Source: Allomuricauda sp. TY007 | Lineage (GTDB): Bacteria > Bacteroidota > Bacteroidia > Flavobacteriales > Flavobacteriaceae | Reading direction: 5' to 3' | DNA: 64,000 nucleotides | NCBI RefSeq assembly: GCF_010468565.1 | Contig: NZ_WUEG01000005.1 | Coordinates: forward strand, 1-64,000 | Shown: positions 44,822-54,536 of the stretch, piece after piece | Layout of the letters: each line of letters begins with the position of its first letter | How positions within the stretch are numbered: position 1 is the stretch's first letter | Translations under genes and position numbers: made by a program | Notes under the pieces: model-generated | Database searches by the model: none | Seen by the model: only the letters and a program-made list of their open reading frames with translations | Told to the model about the DNA's origin: nothing

Positions 44822-45895
44822 ATGAAACGCCCATCCATCTTAATGCTCATCACCTTTCTATTTGGGATTTGTATAGTCCTGGCACTACATATAGCCGCAC
44901 CCAAAAAGGAAAATCACAAGCATGCCGGTTTTGAACGGTTGTTTGCTCCGGAAGGGTTTATACAGCCCATAGACACTCTGGATCTTGGTCGTCATGGGTA
45001 CTATTTTGCCGGAACTGATGCAGGCAAGGTATTCCTGGCCAACCGCTCAGCCGTAGGGTACGTACTGGAAATCAATACCCAAAATCTCAGGGACACCACC
45101 TACCATATCATAAATGCGGACAACCTTAAATACAAGGCTCTGGACGTAAAAGTAAACCCACCTTACTTTTTCCTAATGGATGGGATCATGCCCTTTATAT
45201 ACCGCGGAAGCACTACGAACTGGGTGGCTACCTCTTATATTGACAGCACTTATTTTGTCAATGCGCTACCCCTTTCAGATAGCACATTTGCCCTCACAAA
45301 AATCACCAATTTCAAGACCTCGTTTCACAAAATAATTAAAGGCAATAAAGAACCGGAAATCTTTCCGGACCTGTTGGAAGAACAGGGAGGGGAAGGGGTT
45401 TTTAGCACGTATGGAACTATACATTATGACAAAACCAATGACCAATTGGTCTATGTCTATCTATACCGCAATGAATATTTTACCATGGACACCAATTTCA
45501 ACCTACTCTCCCGGGGAAATACCATTGACACCATAAGCCAAGTAAAAATTGTAGTGGACAAAATTGCCTCGGAGAACAGCCTGACCATGTCATCTCCTCC
45601 TTTAACCGTGAATCCTAAAAACAGTGTTTATAAAGGTTTCCTGTTCAACAATTCAAACCTCCTGGCAGGAAATGAAGACCCAGACCTGTTTGAAAAGGCC
45701 TCGGTTATTGATGTATATCACCTCAAGGATGGGAGTTATCAATTTAGTTTCTATATACCATCCCTTAAAAAGAAAAAAATTAAAGCGTTTAGGATTGTCG
45801 AAAACAGCACCCTATTGGGCTTGTACGAACATGAAATGGTCACCTTTAAGATGTCTAAACCCTTTAAAACAAAAAATTTACTAACCGCCCTTTAA
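44822..45895 (+). CDS. Secreted beta-propeller-like protein, unknown function
   Basis: A 357-residue protein. The first 27 residues form a signal anchor (LMLITFLFGICIVLALHI). The rest has repeated units with strands such as DTLDLGRHGYYFAGTDAGKVFLA, LPLSDSTFALTKI, DQLVYVYLYRNEYFTMD and SVIDVYHLKDGSYQFSFYIPSL, the outline of a beta-propeller like the TolB-like proteins next to DUF6520 genes in other Bacteroidota. No catalytic residues are evident. The gene lies between the MauE-like gene (147 bases upstream) and the DUF6520 gene (103 bases downstream), so it is probably part of the module. Confidence 0.6.
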   Translation: MKRPSILMLITFLFGICIVLALHIAAPKKENHKHAGFERLFAPEGFIQPIDTLDLGRHGYYFAGTDAGKVFLANRSAVGYVLEINTQNLRDTTYHIINADNLKYKALDVKVNPPYFFLMDGIMPFIYRGSTTNWVATSYIDSTYFVNALPLSDSTFALTKITNFKTSFHKIIKGNKEPEIFPDLLEEQGGEGVFSTYGTIHYDKTNDQLVYVYLYRNEYFTMDTNFNLLSRGNTIDTISQVKIVVDKIASENSLTMSSPPLTVNPKNSVYKGFLFNNSNLLAGNEDPDLFEKASVIDVYHLKDGSYQFSFYIPSLKKKKIKAFRIVENSTLLGLYEHEMVTFKMSKPFKTKNLLTAL

Positions 45896-45998
45896 TTGAA
45901 TAGAAATAAATGCAAGCCAAAAAAGATATTGTTGCAACAATCAGGGGAACACCGAAAACCTGGAACAGAGTAGGTATTAAAATTTTAATTCTAATATT

Positions 45999-46301
45999 AT
46001 GAAAAAGTTCAAATTTATTCTGCCCATTTTGGCATTTGTTATGGCGATTACCCTGGCATTTGCAGTCCCTACAGAAATTGCTTCAAATTCTGATTCCGAA
46101 GCATCAGAACTTATGTTTGTAAGCGCCAATGATTTGCAATGCGATTCTTGTGGTGTCGCTATTGAACCGGGTGGAGGCTCTGATTGCCAAGTAAGTAACT
46201 CAGGTCAACCCTGTCTATGCTCAATGGCCCCACAAAATGCATATACTGATGTGGAAGAAGATTGTACCTTATTAAGGTCAACTAAACCAGAATTACCTTA
46301 G
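45999..46301 (+). CDS. DUF6520-family cysteine-rich secreted small protein (module 2)
   Basis: A 100-residue precursor with a signal peptide (FILPILAFVMAITLAFA). The mature part holds six to seven cysteines: CDSC (about 47-50), DC, PCLC and DC, spaced as in disulfide-rich peptides, separated by Gly/Ser-rich stretches. This is far more cysteine than in the paralogue at 42770. The family is DUF6520-like. Context (MauE-like gene, TlpA, peptidase, two SusCD systems) suggests a secreted peptide folded with disulfides. The terminator at 46341 follows by 39 bases. Confidence 0.72.
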   Translation: MKKFKFILPILAFVMAITLAFAVPTEIASNSDSEASELMFVSANDLQCDSCGVAIEPGGGSDCQVSNSGQPCLCSMAPQNAYTDVEEDCTLLRSTKPELP

Positions 46302-46340
46302 TTATCAGTAATCCTGTATTTTGTAAAATTAAGTAAGACT

Positions 46341-46380
46341 AAAGGAGGTAACCTTTGTTACTTGGGCTACCTCCTTTTCT
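46341..46380 (+). terminator. Terminator of the second DUF6520 module
   Basis: AAAGGAGGTA (46341-46350) / TACCTCCTTT (46368-46377), a 10-bp stem followed by T residues. Confidence 0.85.
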
Positions 46381-46473
46381 TTATTTATTGGTGCCTTTGA
46401 TACAAAACTTCAAAACCTATAAAGGATTTGCGATACACACCTATTTTACTGGTTTTCAATGATTAATATCTGA

Positions 46474-47529
46474 TTAAGGATTATCCATTATTCGGAATTT
46501 GTTTGAATATGTTTTCAACAACTTTTCATTATTTTCATTGTTTATTCCTTCATTTTCGGCAACTTTTATTGCCTTACGAATCATTTCAACCGCTTTTTCA
46601 TAATCACCCATCCGACCATAGATTTCTGCCTTAAGCCGTAATGGATAAACTGTTTTACCCTTTGTTTCTGATTCTTCAATGATTCTGTTCATTGCCCTTA
46701 ATTCCAATCTATAGTCACGGTTTTCTGGAGATATTTGATAAAAAATTGCTTCAATGCGGGGCCAAACAAAGCCTTCCACTCTCCTTTCCAATAACCATTG
46801 TAACCATTTATATGCCTCTTTATCATCATCTCCTGCCAATATTCTTAATTTTTGATAGTATAGTGAAGCTAACCTTGCAGGATAATTCTCGCTTTCATCA
46901 ATCAATCGATCTATACCTTCCAAAGCAAATTGAAAGTTCCCATTTATTTTTGCCTCATTAATGTTATTTAAACGTTCTCTATATCTTAGCTGTTCACGGT
47001 GAACCGCTAACGAGTTAAAGGTTCCAGCCTCAACTTGTTCCAATGCGGGTTCTAATTCGCCCAGATTATCACCAGCCCATGATATTCTACCTGATTGAAC
47101 CATATATATGGCTGGTCCCTTAAGCCCCCATGCCTTCCTACTGCTGCTTGGCTCGTCGATAGCGATTGTGAATTCCATTTTATTGTCCAATGCTTCCATA
47201 AGATTTGTTACTCTCTTTATATTTTCTTTTTTTGAAGTACTATTTTCCATATAAACACTAATGACTGTAATATTGTTTATATACTTTTTTTGAAGATTAT
47301 TTAATTGTGGAATGGATTTTACGCAGGGTGGACACCATGTTCCTGTAAAGTAAACAACATATATCTTCTTGTCCTCTTTTTTAAATGCGGTTATTGGCTT
47401 TCCTCGGAGCCATTCACTAATAACCAACTTAGGGGCAATTTCCCCTACCTCTAACTCTGTGCTTTCTTGCGCTACCAAAAAGATAGGACAACATATTGTG
47501 ACAAAGACGATCAAATAGACTGTTTTCAT
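46474..47529 (-). CDS. TlpA/thioredoxin-like protein with helical C-terminal domain
   Basis: A 351-residue protein. The signal peptide ends near FLVAQES. The thioredoxin fold (about 30-165) contains VYFTGTWCPPCVKSIPQL with C66 and C69 as active-site pair and GPAIYMVQSG as the cis-Pro loop. The C-terminal half (about 170-350) is helical with TPR-like units (ALEGIDRLIDESENYPARLASLYYQK). Proteins of this layout often end SusCD operons in Bacteroidota. It lies 20 bases after SusD and would reduce or isomerise disulfides of imported peptides. Confidence 0.9.
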   Translation of the reverse strand: MKTVYLIVFVTICCPIFLVAQESTELEVGEIAPKLVISEWLRGKPITAFKKEDKKIYVVYFTGTWCPPCVKSIPQLNNLQKKYINNITVISVYMENSTSKKENIKRVTNLMEALDNKMEFTIAIDEPSSSRKAWGLKGPAIYMVQSGRISWAGDNLGELEPALEQVEAGTFNSLAVHREQLRYRERLNNINEAKINGNFQFALEGIDRLIDESENYPARLASLYYQKLRILAGDDDKEAYKWLQWLLERRVEGFVWPRIEAIFYQISPENRDYRLELRAMNRIIEESETKGKTVYPLRLKAEIYGRMGDYEKAVEMIRKAIKVAENEGINNENNEKLLKTYSNKFRIMDNP

Positions 47530-47549
47530 TCTTCAAATATTAAAATATG

Positions 47550-48965
47550 TTAGTACCCACTATTTTGAAATAGATTTGGATTATTATCTAATTCAGATTG
47601 GGGTATGGGCCATAGTACATCAGTTGGTCCCCAACTTGATTTTAAAGGACCAAGTACTTCGTTCGAAAGATTTATGCGTTTAAGGTCCAGCCATCGATGT
47701 CCCCATTCTGCAAAGAGTTCAACCTGCCTTTCATGGTAAATAACTGTTAGAAGTTCTTCCGGAGTTAAAGCAAGAGTATTACTTAACCCAGCTCGGTAAC
47801 GTATGATATTCAAGTCCTCTTGTGCACCAGAAATATTACCCTGTTGAACTCTTGCTTCAGCACGAATCAAATATTGTTCTGCCAAACGCATTACCATGAA
47901 GTATTCAGTAGCCTTTTCTGGGTCGGGTTCAGTTTTAACTTTATATTTAAAAGGATAATTCCAAGTTCCAATATCATTTGAGAAATTTCCAATCCAATTT
48001 GTCTTCCGTTTATCACCTAATTCAAAAGTTGTCATTAAGGATTCTGATAGTGCAGTAAATTTTGGAGAATCAATGAGAATAAAAATATTGCCATCTTGGG
48101 TATGTCCAACCGTCTGCTTTAATTGCCAAATGGTCTCCACACTATTTTTTAGAAATACATTATTCAAATCTTCCGTCAAGGCATACTTAGGATTTTCGAT
48201 AACTCTAGATGCCTGTTCTTCAGCATTGATCCAATCCTTTAGGTATAAATAGACCCTGGCAAGCAAAGCTGTTGCAGTACCTTCGTTCACTCTTATCCTT
48301 TCGCCATCTGCATGGGCATAGTCCTCAGGGAGTAGTTCTTGTGCCTGTTTAAGGTCGCTTAGTATCAATTCATAAATCTCAGAAACTGGCTTTCGAGAAG
48401 CTAGACGGTTCATTTCATAATCTGTTTTAGTAATCAAAGGCACATCTCCCCATAAATTTACCAGATAGAAATAACAAAAAGCTCTTATACATTTTGATTC
48501 ACCTTCCAACAAATCCTTTACTTCTGGAGTGATTCCTGTAGAATTGGAGAGACCTTCCAACATGGCATTTACTCGATAAATAGTTTCATATAAAAGTTGC
48601 CAGTTACTATTAACTTTATCATTTTCCGCATTCAATTCATTATGATAAAAACCTAAATTATTTATTCCTTCAAAATCGATCAATTCATCTGCGGACATCC
48701 CCCCTAGAAAAGTAATGCTTGAAGCGCCAGTTGTAAAAACAGAACTCTCTATTAGTTTTAGGTAAATTCCTCGAGCAGTAGCCGTAGCATTTTCATCATT
48801 TGTAAACACGGTTTCAGTGACCAATTCATCTATGGGAGGTTCTATTTTCACAAAGCCTTCACAGGAAGGAAAGGCATAAAGTATTATTGCTACAAATGAA
48901 GAAATCCATGAAAATCTAAAGAAAAGAATTTTGATTTTCTTCAAATATTTAAATTTACTTTTCAT
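47550..48965 (-). CDS. SusD/RagB-family lipoprotein (right locus)
   Basis: A 471-residue surface lipoprotein. The signal peptide ends at YAFPSCEGF. ATARGIYLKLIESS, LEGESKCIRAFCYFYLVNLWGDVPL (about 150-175), MRLAEQYLIRAEARVQQG and ELFAEWGHRWLDLKRIN are the family landmarks and match the left-locus SusD closely in order. It lies 21 bases after the SusC gene and 20 bases before the TlpA gene. Peptide capture is the likely role, given the TlpA and peptidase context. Confidence 0.94.
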   Translation of the reverse strand: MKSKFKYLKKIKILFFRFSWISSFVAIILYAFPSCEGFVKIEPPIDELVTETVFTNDENATATARGIYLKLIESSVFTTGASSITFLGGMSADELIDFEGINNLGFYHNELNAENDKVNSNWQLLYETIYRVNAMLEGLSNSTGITPEVKDLLEGESKCIRAFCYFYLVNLWGDVPLITKTDYEMNRLASRKPVSEIYELILSDLKQAQELLPEDYAHADGERIRVNEGTATALLARVYLYLKDWINAEEQASRVIENPKYALTEDLNNVFLKNSVETIWQLKQTVGHTQDGNIFILIDSPKFTALSESLMTTFELGDKRKTNWIGNFSNDIGTWNYPFKYKVKTEPDPEKATEYFMVMRLAEQYLIRAEARVQQGNISGAQEDLNIIRYRAGLSNTLALTPEELLTVIYHERQVELFAEWGHRWLDLKRINLSNEVLGPLKSSWGPTDVLWPIPQSELDNNPNLFQNSGY

Positions 48966-48986
48966 TGTTTATTGTTTTTGAATTAA

Positions 48987-51900
48987 TTAAAAGGTTACAT
49001 GTACGCCTGTAGTAATTCTCCTTAAAGGTGGCATCAAAGAACCTGTCTCTGGATCCAAACCTCGATAATTGGTTATGGTCCATAAATTTTGCCCTTGTAT
49101 ATAGAAACGGGCTTGTTGGAGTCTTAATGTGTGTACTATACTCTTCGGCAAGCTCCATGACAAGGAAATATTACTTAATCGGATAAAGGAAGCATCTACT
49201 TTAGCCATATCACTACTATTCCAATTAAAGGCATGTGTTAAATATTGAGAAAAGTCGGTTGCTGAAAATTTAGGAATGTCTGTTTGATCACCAGGTTGTT
49301 GCCATCGATCTAATACTTCAACCGGTTGATTTCCTAGACCTGGAAAAACAAAACCTGGGAGATATAAAAAAGCTCCCCTATGCGAATGACTTGTTTGTTT
49401 TACCAATTGGAAAAAGAAATCTAATTGTAGGCCTTTGAAAGAAACTGAATTATTAACTCCACCATAATAGTGTTGGCCCAATTCCACAATTGTTTGTGCA
49501 TCATTTGGAGAAGAAATAACCCCATCTTTATCTACATCTTGGAATTGATATACCCCGGATTCTGGGTCAATACCGAGGTATTTATAATTTTTTTGGATAG
49601 ATAATGGCTTTCCTACAACATATGTATTAGCATATGGGGAACCTTCTAAGTTGGGGTATTTCAATAATTTGTTTTGCGGAATTGTAAAATTGATAGAAGT
49701 AATCCAGTTAAAATCACCTGAATGTGATTCTATGTTTCTTGAGATCAGACCTAGTTCCCACCCCATATTTTGAACAGTTGCGGGCAAATTGGCCTGTACC
49801 GTATTAAAACCTGTTATAGTGGGGAGTGCAAAACCCACCAACTGATTTGAAGAGCGATTTAGGTAGTAACTTGTCGTTAAGTTTACTCGGTTATTTAATA
49901 TTCCAAGCTCTAATCCGGTCTCAAATTTTTTGTTGATCTCCCAACTATAATTATTATTGGCAATACGGCTGGGAAGCAATGTAGTCCCATTAAAATATGA
50001 ACGTTCTGAACTATAAGTTTCCAGATACCCATAATCCGGGATTTGGTCATTCCCTGTTGTACCATAACTGACACGCAACTTTCCAAAGTTTAGGAATGGG
50101 ACGTTTTTTTTGACAAAACCTTCGTTGGAAAACACCCAGGCCATCCCAATTGCTCCAAAGTTACCAAAGCGTTTACCTGGTCCAAAACGGGAGGAACCAT
50201 CCCTCCTGCCAGTAAGATTTATTATATATTTTTCATCCCAGTTAAAATTAACTCTCCCAAAAAAAGCATTATACCTATACTCCTTAAAGCTATTAAAAGC
50301 TCTAATAGTAGTTGCTGCACTAATATCTTCCAAAAGTGCATCACTTCCTATTCCATAAGTCCTAACCTCTTGAGACTCCCTTATGTCTTTCTGAAAAGTG
50401 GCTCCTAACAATAAGTTTAGACTTCCTTTACTAATCCGTTTTTGATATGTGATTTGTGGTTCCACAATCCAGGTATAAATACTACTATCAGAATGACGCG
50501 CTTGCCCTGTTGTACTACCTGTGGTCGGATCATTGGTACTTATTGGCCATAAAAACTTTTCATTAAACTGGATCGATGTGTATCCCGTGCTAGTTTTAAA
50601 TTGTAAATCCGATAATAATCGATAACTTAATGTCACATTAGAAATTAGATTATCTGTTTTACCCTTATAAGGGCGATTTAGCACTGCAAATGGAGACCCT
50701 GAAGATCCCCAGGTTCCATTAGCCCAGTTTATACTTCCATCCTCGTTAAAGGGCTCAGGAGCATTTGGGGGTAACGTTAATGCTGTATCAGTAAAATTTT
50801 GACCAGGTAAATTGTTTTCATCTTTCGAAAAATTAGCTGAGAAATTTGCTTTAAACCTTTGGTTTTCCGAAATATGGTTGACATTCAATTGTCCCGACCC
50901 CCGTTGGTAGGCAAAATCCCTTGGAAACACTGTGGTTTCCCGATAGTATCCACCATTGAATACATATTGTGTATTCTGGCTTCCCCCGGATATAGATATA
51001 TTGGCATTAGTGGTTTCCGCCGTTCCTCCCAGCAAGCGCTTTTGCCAGTCCACATTCCGATTCGGATCCCAAATACCATTGACGTCATAATCAGTAGAGC
51101 GGGGTTCAACACCATCATTAGCAAAGGCCTCTCGACGCATCTCCAAATATTGGTCAATGTTCAACAGATCCATAAAATGGGGAACCTTCCCAATACCGTG
51201 TTGAAAATTAACATCTACCCTTGTCTCGCCCACACCCCCTTTTTTGGTAGTAATCAAAACGACCCCATTTGCTCCCCTGGATCCATAAATGGCCGTAGCA
51301 TCCGCATCTTTTAATACCTCAATACTTTCTATATCAGTAGGATTAATTGCATTTAATGGACTAATGGCATTGCCTGTTCCAAATACATCTGTAGCAGATG
51401 CCAAAACATCCAATGAAGTAGAAGTAAAAGGAATACCATCTATCACGTAAAGAGGTTCGTTGGCATTACTTCTCAAACTATTTTGCCCACGAATACTTAT
51501 TCTAAAGTTTCCACCGGGAAGACCTGAATTTTGCCGAATATTTACCCCAGGCATCCTACCTATGGCCGCGGCCATTACATTGGGCACGGGTTGGTTGGCT
51601 ATTTCTTCCGAGCTAAGACGACTTATGTTTCCAGTACGCTCCCTATCTTTTACCTTCCAGTAGCCAGCGTTCAATTCCACACCTTCCAAAGACATCACAT
51701 CCTCCTCCATTTGGATATTTAAAGTATCCGAGCTATTTACTGGCATTTCCACTCTTTTTAACCCTACATAGGAAAAGGTAAGGATGTCATTGGTTTGGAC
51801 ACGGATGGTGTATTTCCCATCAGGGTCGGACATCGTACCTTGGTTGGTCCCTTTTATAATAATGTTCACTCCGGGCAAAGGATTTCCCTCAGGATCGGTG

Positions 51901-52346
51901 ATAGTACCACTCACTTCAACCTGCTGTTGTTTTACCTCAGTTTTTTCCTTGGGTGTTGGGGCACTATTAGGACTAGCTGTATTTCCCTTTTTGGTCAGGA
52001 TGATATGTTTACCACTGATATGGTAGTCCACCGAAGCATTCTGGAAAACGGTTCGTAGTATGTCTTCAATTTTTTCCTTTCGGGCCTTGATGCTGACTTT
52101 CCGTTCCAGGTCCAGTTCCTTTTCTCGGTACAGGAAATCAAATTCGGTGATCGCTTCTATTTCCTCAATCACCTCCAATACGGACACCCCCTGCATGTTG
52201 AGAGTGATCTTTGTTTTCTGGGCATAGCCCGTTGCTGCACGTAGCTGGAACAAAGTGACGACCAAAAGGAGTACTGTGAGTTTCATCTTCAAGTCTGGTT
52301 TGGGGACAGGAAAAGGCCCGTCCCAGGGTTTGGTAAAAATTTTCAT
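48987..52346 (-). CDS. SusC/RagA-type TonB-dependent receptor with signalling domain (right locus)
   Basis: An 1119-residue outer-membrane receptor. After the signal region (TVLLLVVTLFQLRAATGYAQ) it has an STN domain (KITLNMQGVSVLEVIEEIEA), a carboxypeptidase-regulatory-like domain (VSGTITDPEGNPLPGVNIII), the plug (SIEVLKDADATAIYGSRGANG, VVLITTKKGG) and the barrel. STN plus FecI/FecR upstream mean it is a transducer. It is paralogous to the left receptor, sharing motifs such as RERTGNISRLS and ITGFNTVQANLPATVQN. The gene is more AT-rich in its barrel part than in its signalling part. DsbD-alpha-like and FecR genes lie upstream on the same strand. Confidence 0.95.
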   Translation of the reverse strand: MKIFTKPWDGPFPVPKPDLKMKLTVLLLVVTLFQLRAATGYAQKTKITLNMQGVSVLEVIEEIEAITEFDFLYREKELDLERKVSIKARKEKIEDILRTVFQNASVDYHISGKHIILTKKGNTASPNSAPTPKEKTEVKQQQVEVSGTITDPEGNPLPGVNIIIKGTNQGTMSDPDGKYTIRVQTNDILTFSYVGLKRVEMPVNSSDTLNIQMEEDVMSLEGVELNAGYWKVKDRERTGNISRLSSEEIANQPVPNVMAAAIGRMPGVNIRQNSGLPGGNFRISIRGQNSLRSNANEPLYVIDGIPFTSTSLDVLASATDVFGTGNAISPLNAINPTDIESIEVLKDADATAIYGSRGANGVVLITTKKGGVGETRVDVNFQHGIGKVPHFMDLLNIDQYLEMRREAFANDGVEPRSTDYDVNGIWDPNRNVDWQKRLLGGTAETTNANISISGGSQNTQYVFNGGYYRETTVFPRDFAYQRGSGQLNVNHISENQRFKANFSANFSKDENNLPGQNFTDTALTLPPNAPEPFNEDGSINWANGTWGSSGSPFAVLNRPYKGKTDNLISNVTLSYRLLSDLQFKTSTGYTSIQFNEKFLWPISTNDPTTGSTTGQARHSDSSIYTWIVEPQITYQKRISKGSLNLLLGATFQKDIRESQEVRTYGIGSDALLEDISAATTIRAFNSFKEYRYNAFFGRVNFNWDEKYIINLTGRRDGSSRFGPGKRFGNFGAIGMAWVFSNEGFVKKNVPFLNFGKLRVSYGTTGNDQIPDYGYLETYSSERSYFNGTTLLPSRIANNNYSWEINKKFETGLELGILNNRVNLTTSYYLNRSSNQLVGFALPTITGFNTVQANLPATVQNMGWELGLISRNIESHSGDFNWITSINFTIPQNKLLKYPNLEGSPYANTYVVGKPLSIQKNYKYLGIDPESGVYQFQDVDKDGVISSPNDAQTIVELGQHYYGGVNNSVSFKGLQLDFFFQLVKQTSHSHRGAFLYLPGFVFPGLGNQPVEVLDRWQQPGDQTDIPKFSATDFSQYLTHAFNWNSSDMAKVDASFIRLSNISLSWSLPKSIVHTLRLQQARFYIQGQNLWTITNYRGLDPETGSLMPPLRRITTGVHVTF

Positions 52347-52504
52347 AAATTTGTGTGGTTTTGGTTAACGCTAAAATCTTAATCAACAACTTCGGGGAGT
52401 GTGAGCGCACTTCCCGTTGTGCTTTCCGCTTTATGCCAAGAAGGGCATGCCTAAATCTTAAATCATTTTGCCGTGGCTGAATTTGGGAATCCAACCTCAA
52501 GTGT

Positions 52505-52984
52505 TCATCCTTGCTTTTGGTTCTGGCCAAGGGTCACTTTAAAGTGCCTTTCCTGCGGTGTCAGGCACTGCTCATCCGAACAGGCCATAAACAAGACCGT
52601 TCCATTCAGGGTTACCGGAGTTTTGGCACCCGCATTTACTTTTACGGTCTGTACAAAATGGACCACGCCCTCGTAGTAGCGGGTATCAATCATAAAGACA
52701 TCTTCGTACTTTTCTATGGGAATACCATCTTCTTTGGCTTCCCCTACCAATTGGATGGCCGGGTTCTCGGTAAAAGTGATGGTTGTGGGGACAGGGCCTC
52801 CGTCTTCCATATACTGGGAATAGATATGCCACGGGTGCTCCATAATGGCCGTCATAATTACCTCATAGGTATCCTTGTCCACTGCCTTGGTAGAAAATTC
52901 CCATTCCACAGGGTCTCCGTTTTGCGCTTCCATACGGAGCGAAAACACTAGAACCATGAACAGTATGTACCTGATATTTTTCAT
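52505..52984 (-). CDS. DsbD N-terminal-domain-like periplasmic protein
   Basis: A 159-residue protein with a signal peptide (YILFMVLVFSLRMEAQ). The rest resembles the alpha domain of DsbD: WEFSTKAVDKDTYEVIMTAIMEHPWHIYSQ near the N-terminus and LFMACSDEQCLTPQERHF near the C-terminus, with a Cys pair spaced as in this domain. In DsbD the alpha domain passes electrons to periplasmic substrates; here it stands alone, without the transmembrane part. It lies between FecR (152 bases upstream) and SusC (158 bases downstream), which is unusual. Confidence 0.8.
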   Translation of the reverse strand: MKNIRYILFMVLVFSLRMEAQNGDPVEWEFSTKAVDKDTYEVIMTAIMEHPWHIYSQYMEDGGPVPTTITFTENPAIQLVGEAKEDGIPIEKYEDVFMIDTRYYEGVVHFVQTVKVNAGAKTPVTLNGTVLFMACSDEQCLTPQERHFKVTLGQNQKQG

Positions 52985-53136
52985 ACAATCGATTTACTAT
53001 TAAACAATCGTTTACAGTACCAAAGCGGTTTGTTTATAGTTGACAGGTCCGTTTTGGGGTGGGTTTGCCCTACCCTACCTTTGAGTAGGGTTATTGGGGT
53101 ATTCCGATATGGGGGAAGTGAGTTTTTTCTCGGTGT

Positions 53137-54351
53137 CTAATGCGGCGGGGTAATGGTAATTTTGTTTCCTTCCCTGACATAGTTGAATGGGGTGTGTTTC
53201 CGGTAAACGTCCAGAACTTCTCCCACTTCTGCGGTCTTGTCCTTAAAGGTTGCGGTAAATTCCAAAGGGTTCAGTTTGGGATATCGGTTTTCGATTTCCA
53301 CATTATAGTGTCGTTCCAGTTTTTTGAGGATGAGCTGGAAAGGGTCGTTCTTAAAGTAGAGCTCGCCCCGGGTCCAGGCCACAAACTTTTCCACTCGTAC
53401 TTCCTCTACGGCTACCCTGCCGTTTTCCATCACGGCCCTTTGACCGGGAACTATTTTCACAGGTACGTATTCATCCGCTTCGGGTGGGTACACTCCCACG
53501 CTCCCTTCTTCCAGTACGGTATAGGTATTGCCTTCGTTCTTATAACTGGTGACATTGAAGCGGGTGCCGTACACCCTGGTGTTCATTTTGTCCGTGACTA
53601 CCGTAAAAGGCCTTTCCTTATCCGATGCCACAACAAAAAAGGCTTCCCCTTCCAGGTACACGTCCCTGGGTTGGTCGGGCAGGAACTGTACCGGAAAACG
53701 CAACGTGGAGCCGGCATTCAAATATATATGAGAACTGTCGGATAACACTAATTCAAAGTTTTTCCCATAAGGCACCTTAAGCTCATTATATGCCAGCTCT
53801 TCTGTTGCGTCCTGTTGTGTATTGTTGTATTTCAGTATGTGCTTATCCTGGTTGCCCAGTGTCTGACCTTCCTTGGTGGTGATGGTGCGGGTATCGCTTT
53901 CATCGATCACTTGCTGGCTACCGTCCTGCAATTGCAGGGTAATTTTGGGAGGGCCCGCCACCTTATGGTCTGTAAATACCCCAAAAGTGTACATCCCCAG
54001 TATGGCGAGGCCCATTACAACTATTAACCCTGATACCATATACAAAGGCCGGAACCCGGTATCTTTCTTTAGTCTGCGCACACCTTGTTGTGCCTCCGTC
54101 ACCGCCGTCTGTTCCTGTATGGTGTCCCATATCCTGCCCTTGGCCATTCGGACCTTGGGCTCGTTTTTCCTTGTGGTCAGCAACAGGACCATCTCCCTGG
54201 CCCTGTCCATCACCTCTCGTTGTTCTGGGTATTTTTCCTGGAATTCTTTCCAAAATGAGTTGCTGTCCTCATCAGGTTCCCGGACCCATTGTAAAAAGAA
54301 GTCGTCCCGGATAAAATCCTCTTCGTTATAATGCTGATATTCCATAACCAT
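53137..54351 (-). CDS. FecR-type anti-sigma factor (right locus)
   Basis: A 404-residue membrane protein parallel to the one at 33685-34905. The N-terminal cytoplasmic region includes EEDFIRDDFFLQWVREP, the membrane helix is at about 105-124 (MVSGLIVVMGLAILGMYTFG), and the FecR domain has NELKVPYGKNFELVLSDSSH and YLEGEAFFVVASD. The C-terminus (VEIENRYPKLNPLEFTATF) is the receptor-contacting part. Strong likeness to the left protein over the FecR domain marks a duplication. It lies 185 bases after its sigma-factor gene. Confidence 0.92.
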   Translation of the reverse strand: MVMEYQHYNEEDFIRDDFFLQWVREPDEDSNSFWKEFQEKYPEQREVMDRAREMVLLLTTRKNEPKVRMAKGRIWDTIQEQTAVTEAQQGVRRLKKDTGFRPLYMVSGLIVVMGLAILGMYTFGVFTDHKVAGPPKITLQLQDGSQQVIDESDTRTITTKEGQTLGNQDKHILKYNNTQQDATEELAYNELKVPYGKNFELVLSDSSHIYLNAGSTLRFPVQFLPDQPRDVYLEGEAFFVVASDKERPFTVVTDKMNTRVYGTRFNVTSYKNEGNTYTVLEEGSVGVYPPEADEYVPVKIVPGQRAVMENGRVAVEEVRVEKFVAWTRGELYFKNDPFQLILKKLERHYNVEIENRYPKLNPLEFTATFKDKTAEVGEVLDVYRKHTPFNYVREGNKITITPPH

Positions 54352-54536
54352 ATTACTTCTGATAAAAAGAACGCCTCTTTAACTATATAGAGGGGAAATC
54401 GTTAAATGTTTAGAAAAAAAATGTCATTATTTTTACAAATAATCCCTAAGTCGCTTTTTATCAATGAATTACAAACTTTATTTTGTCTCTTCCAAAGTCC
54501 TCTGAAGTATGTGAAAGGGTTTAGTAGTAGTCGGTC

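Noticed and set aside
52424..52443. Reverse-strand GGCATAAAGC near the right SusC gene as another leader copy
   Set aside because: Only the short core matches; the flanking leader blocks are missing, so chance is the better explanation.
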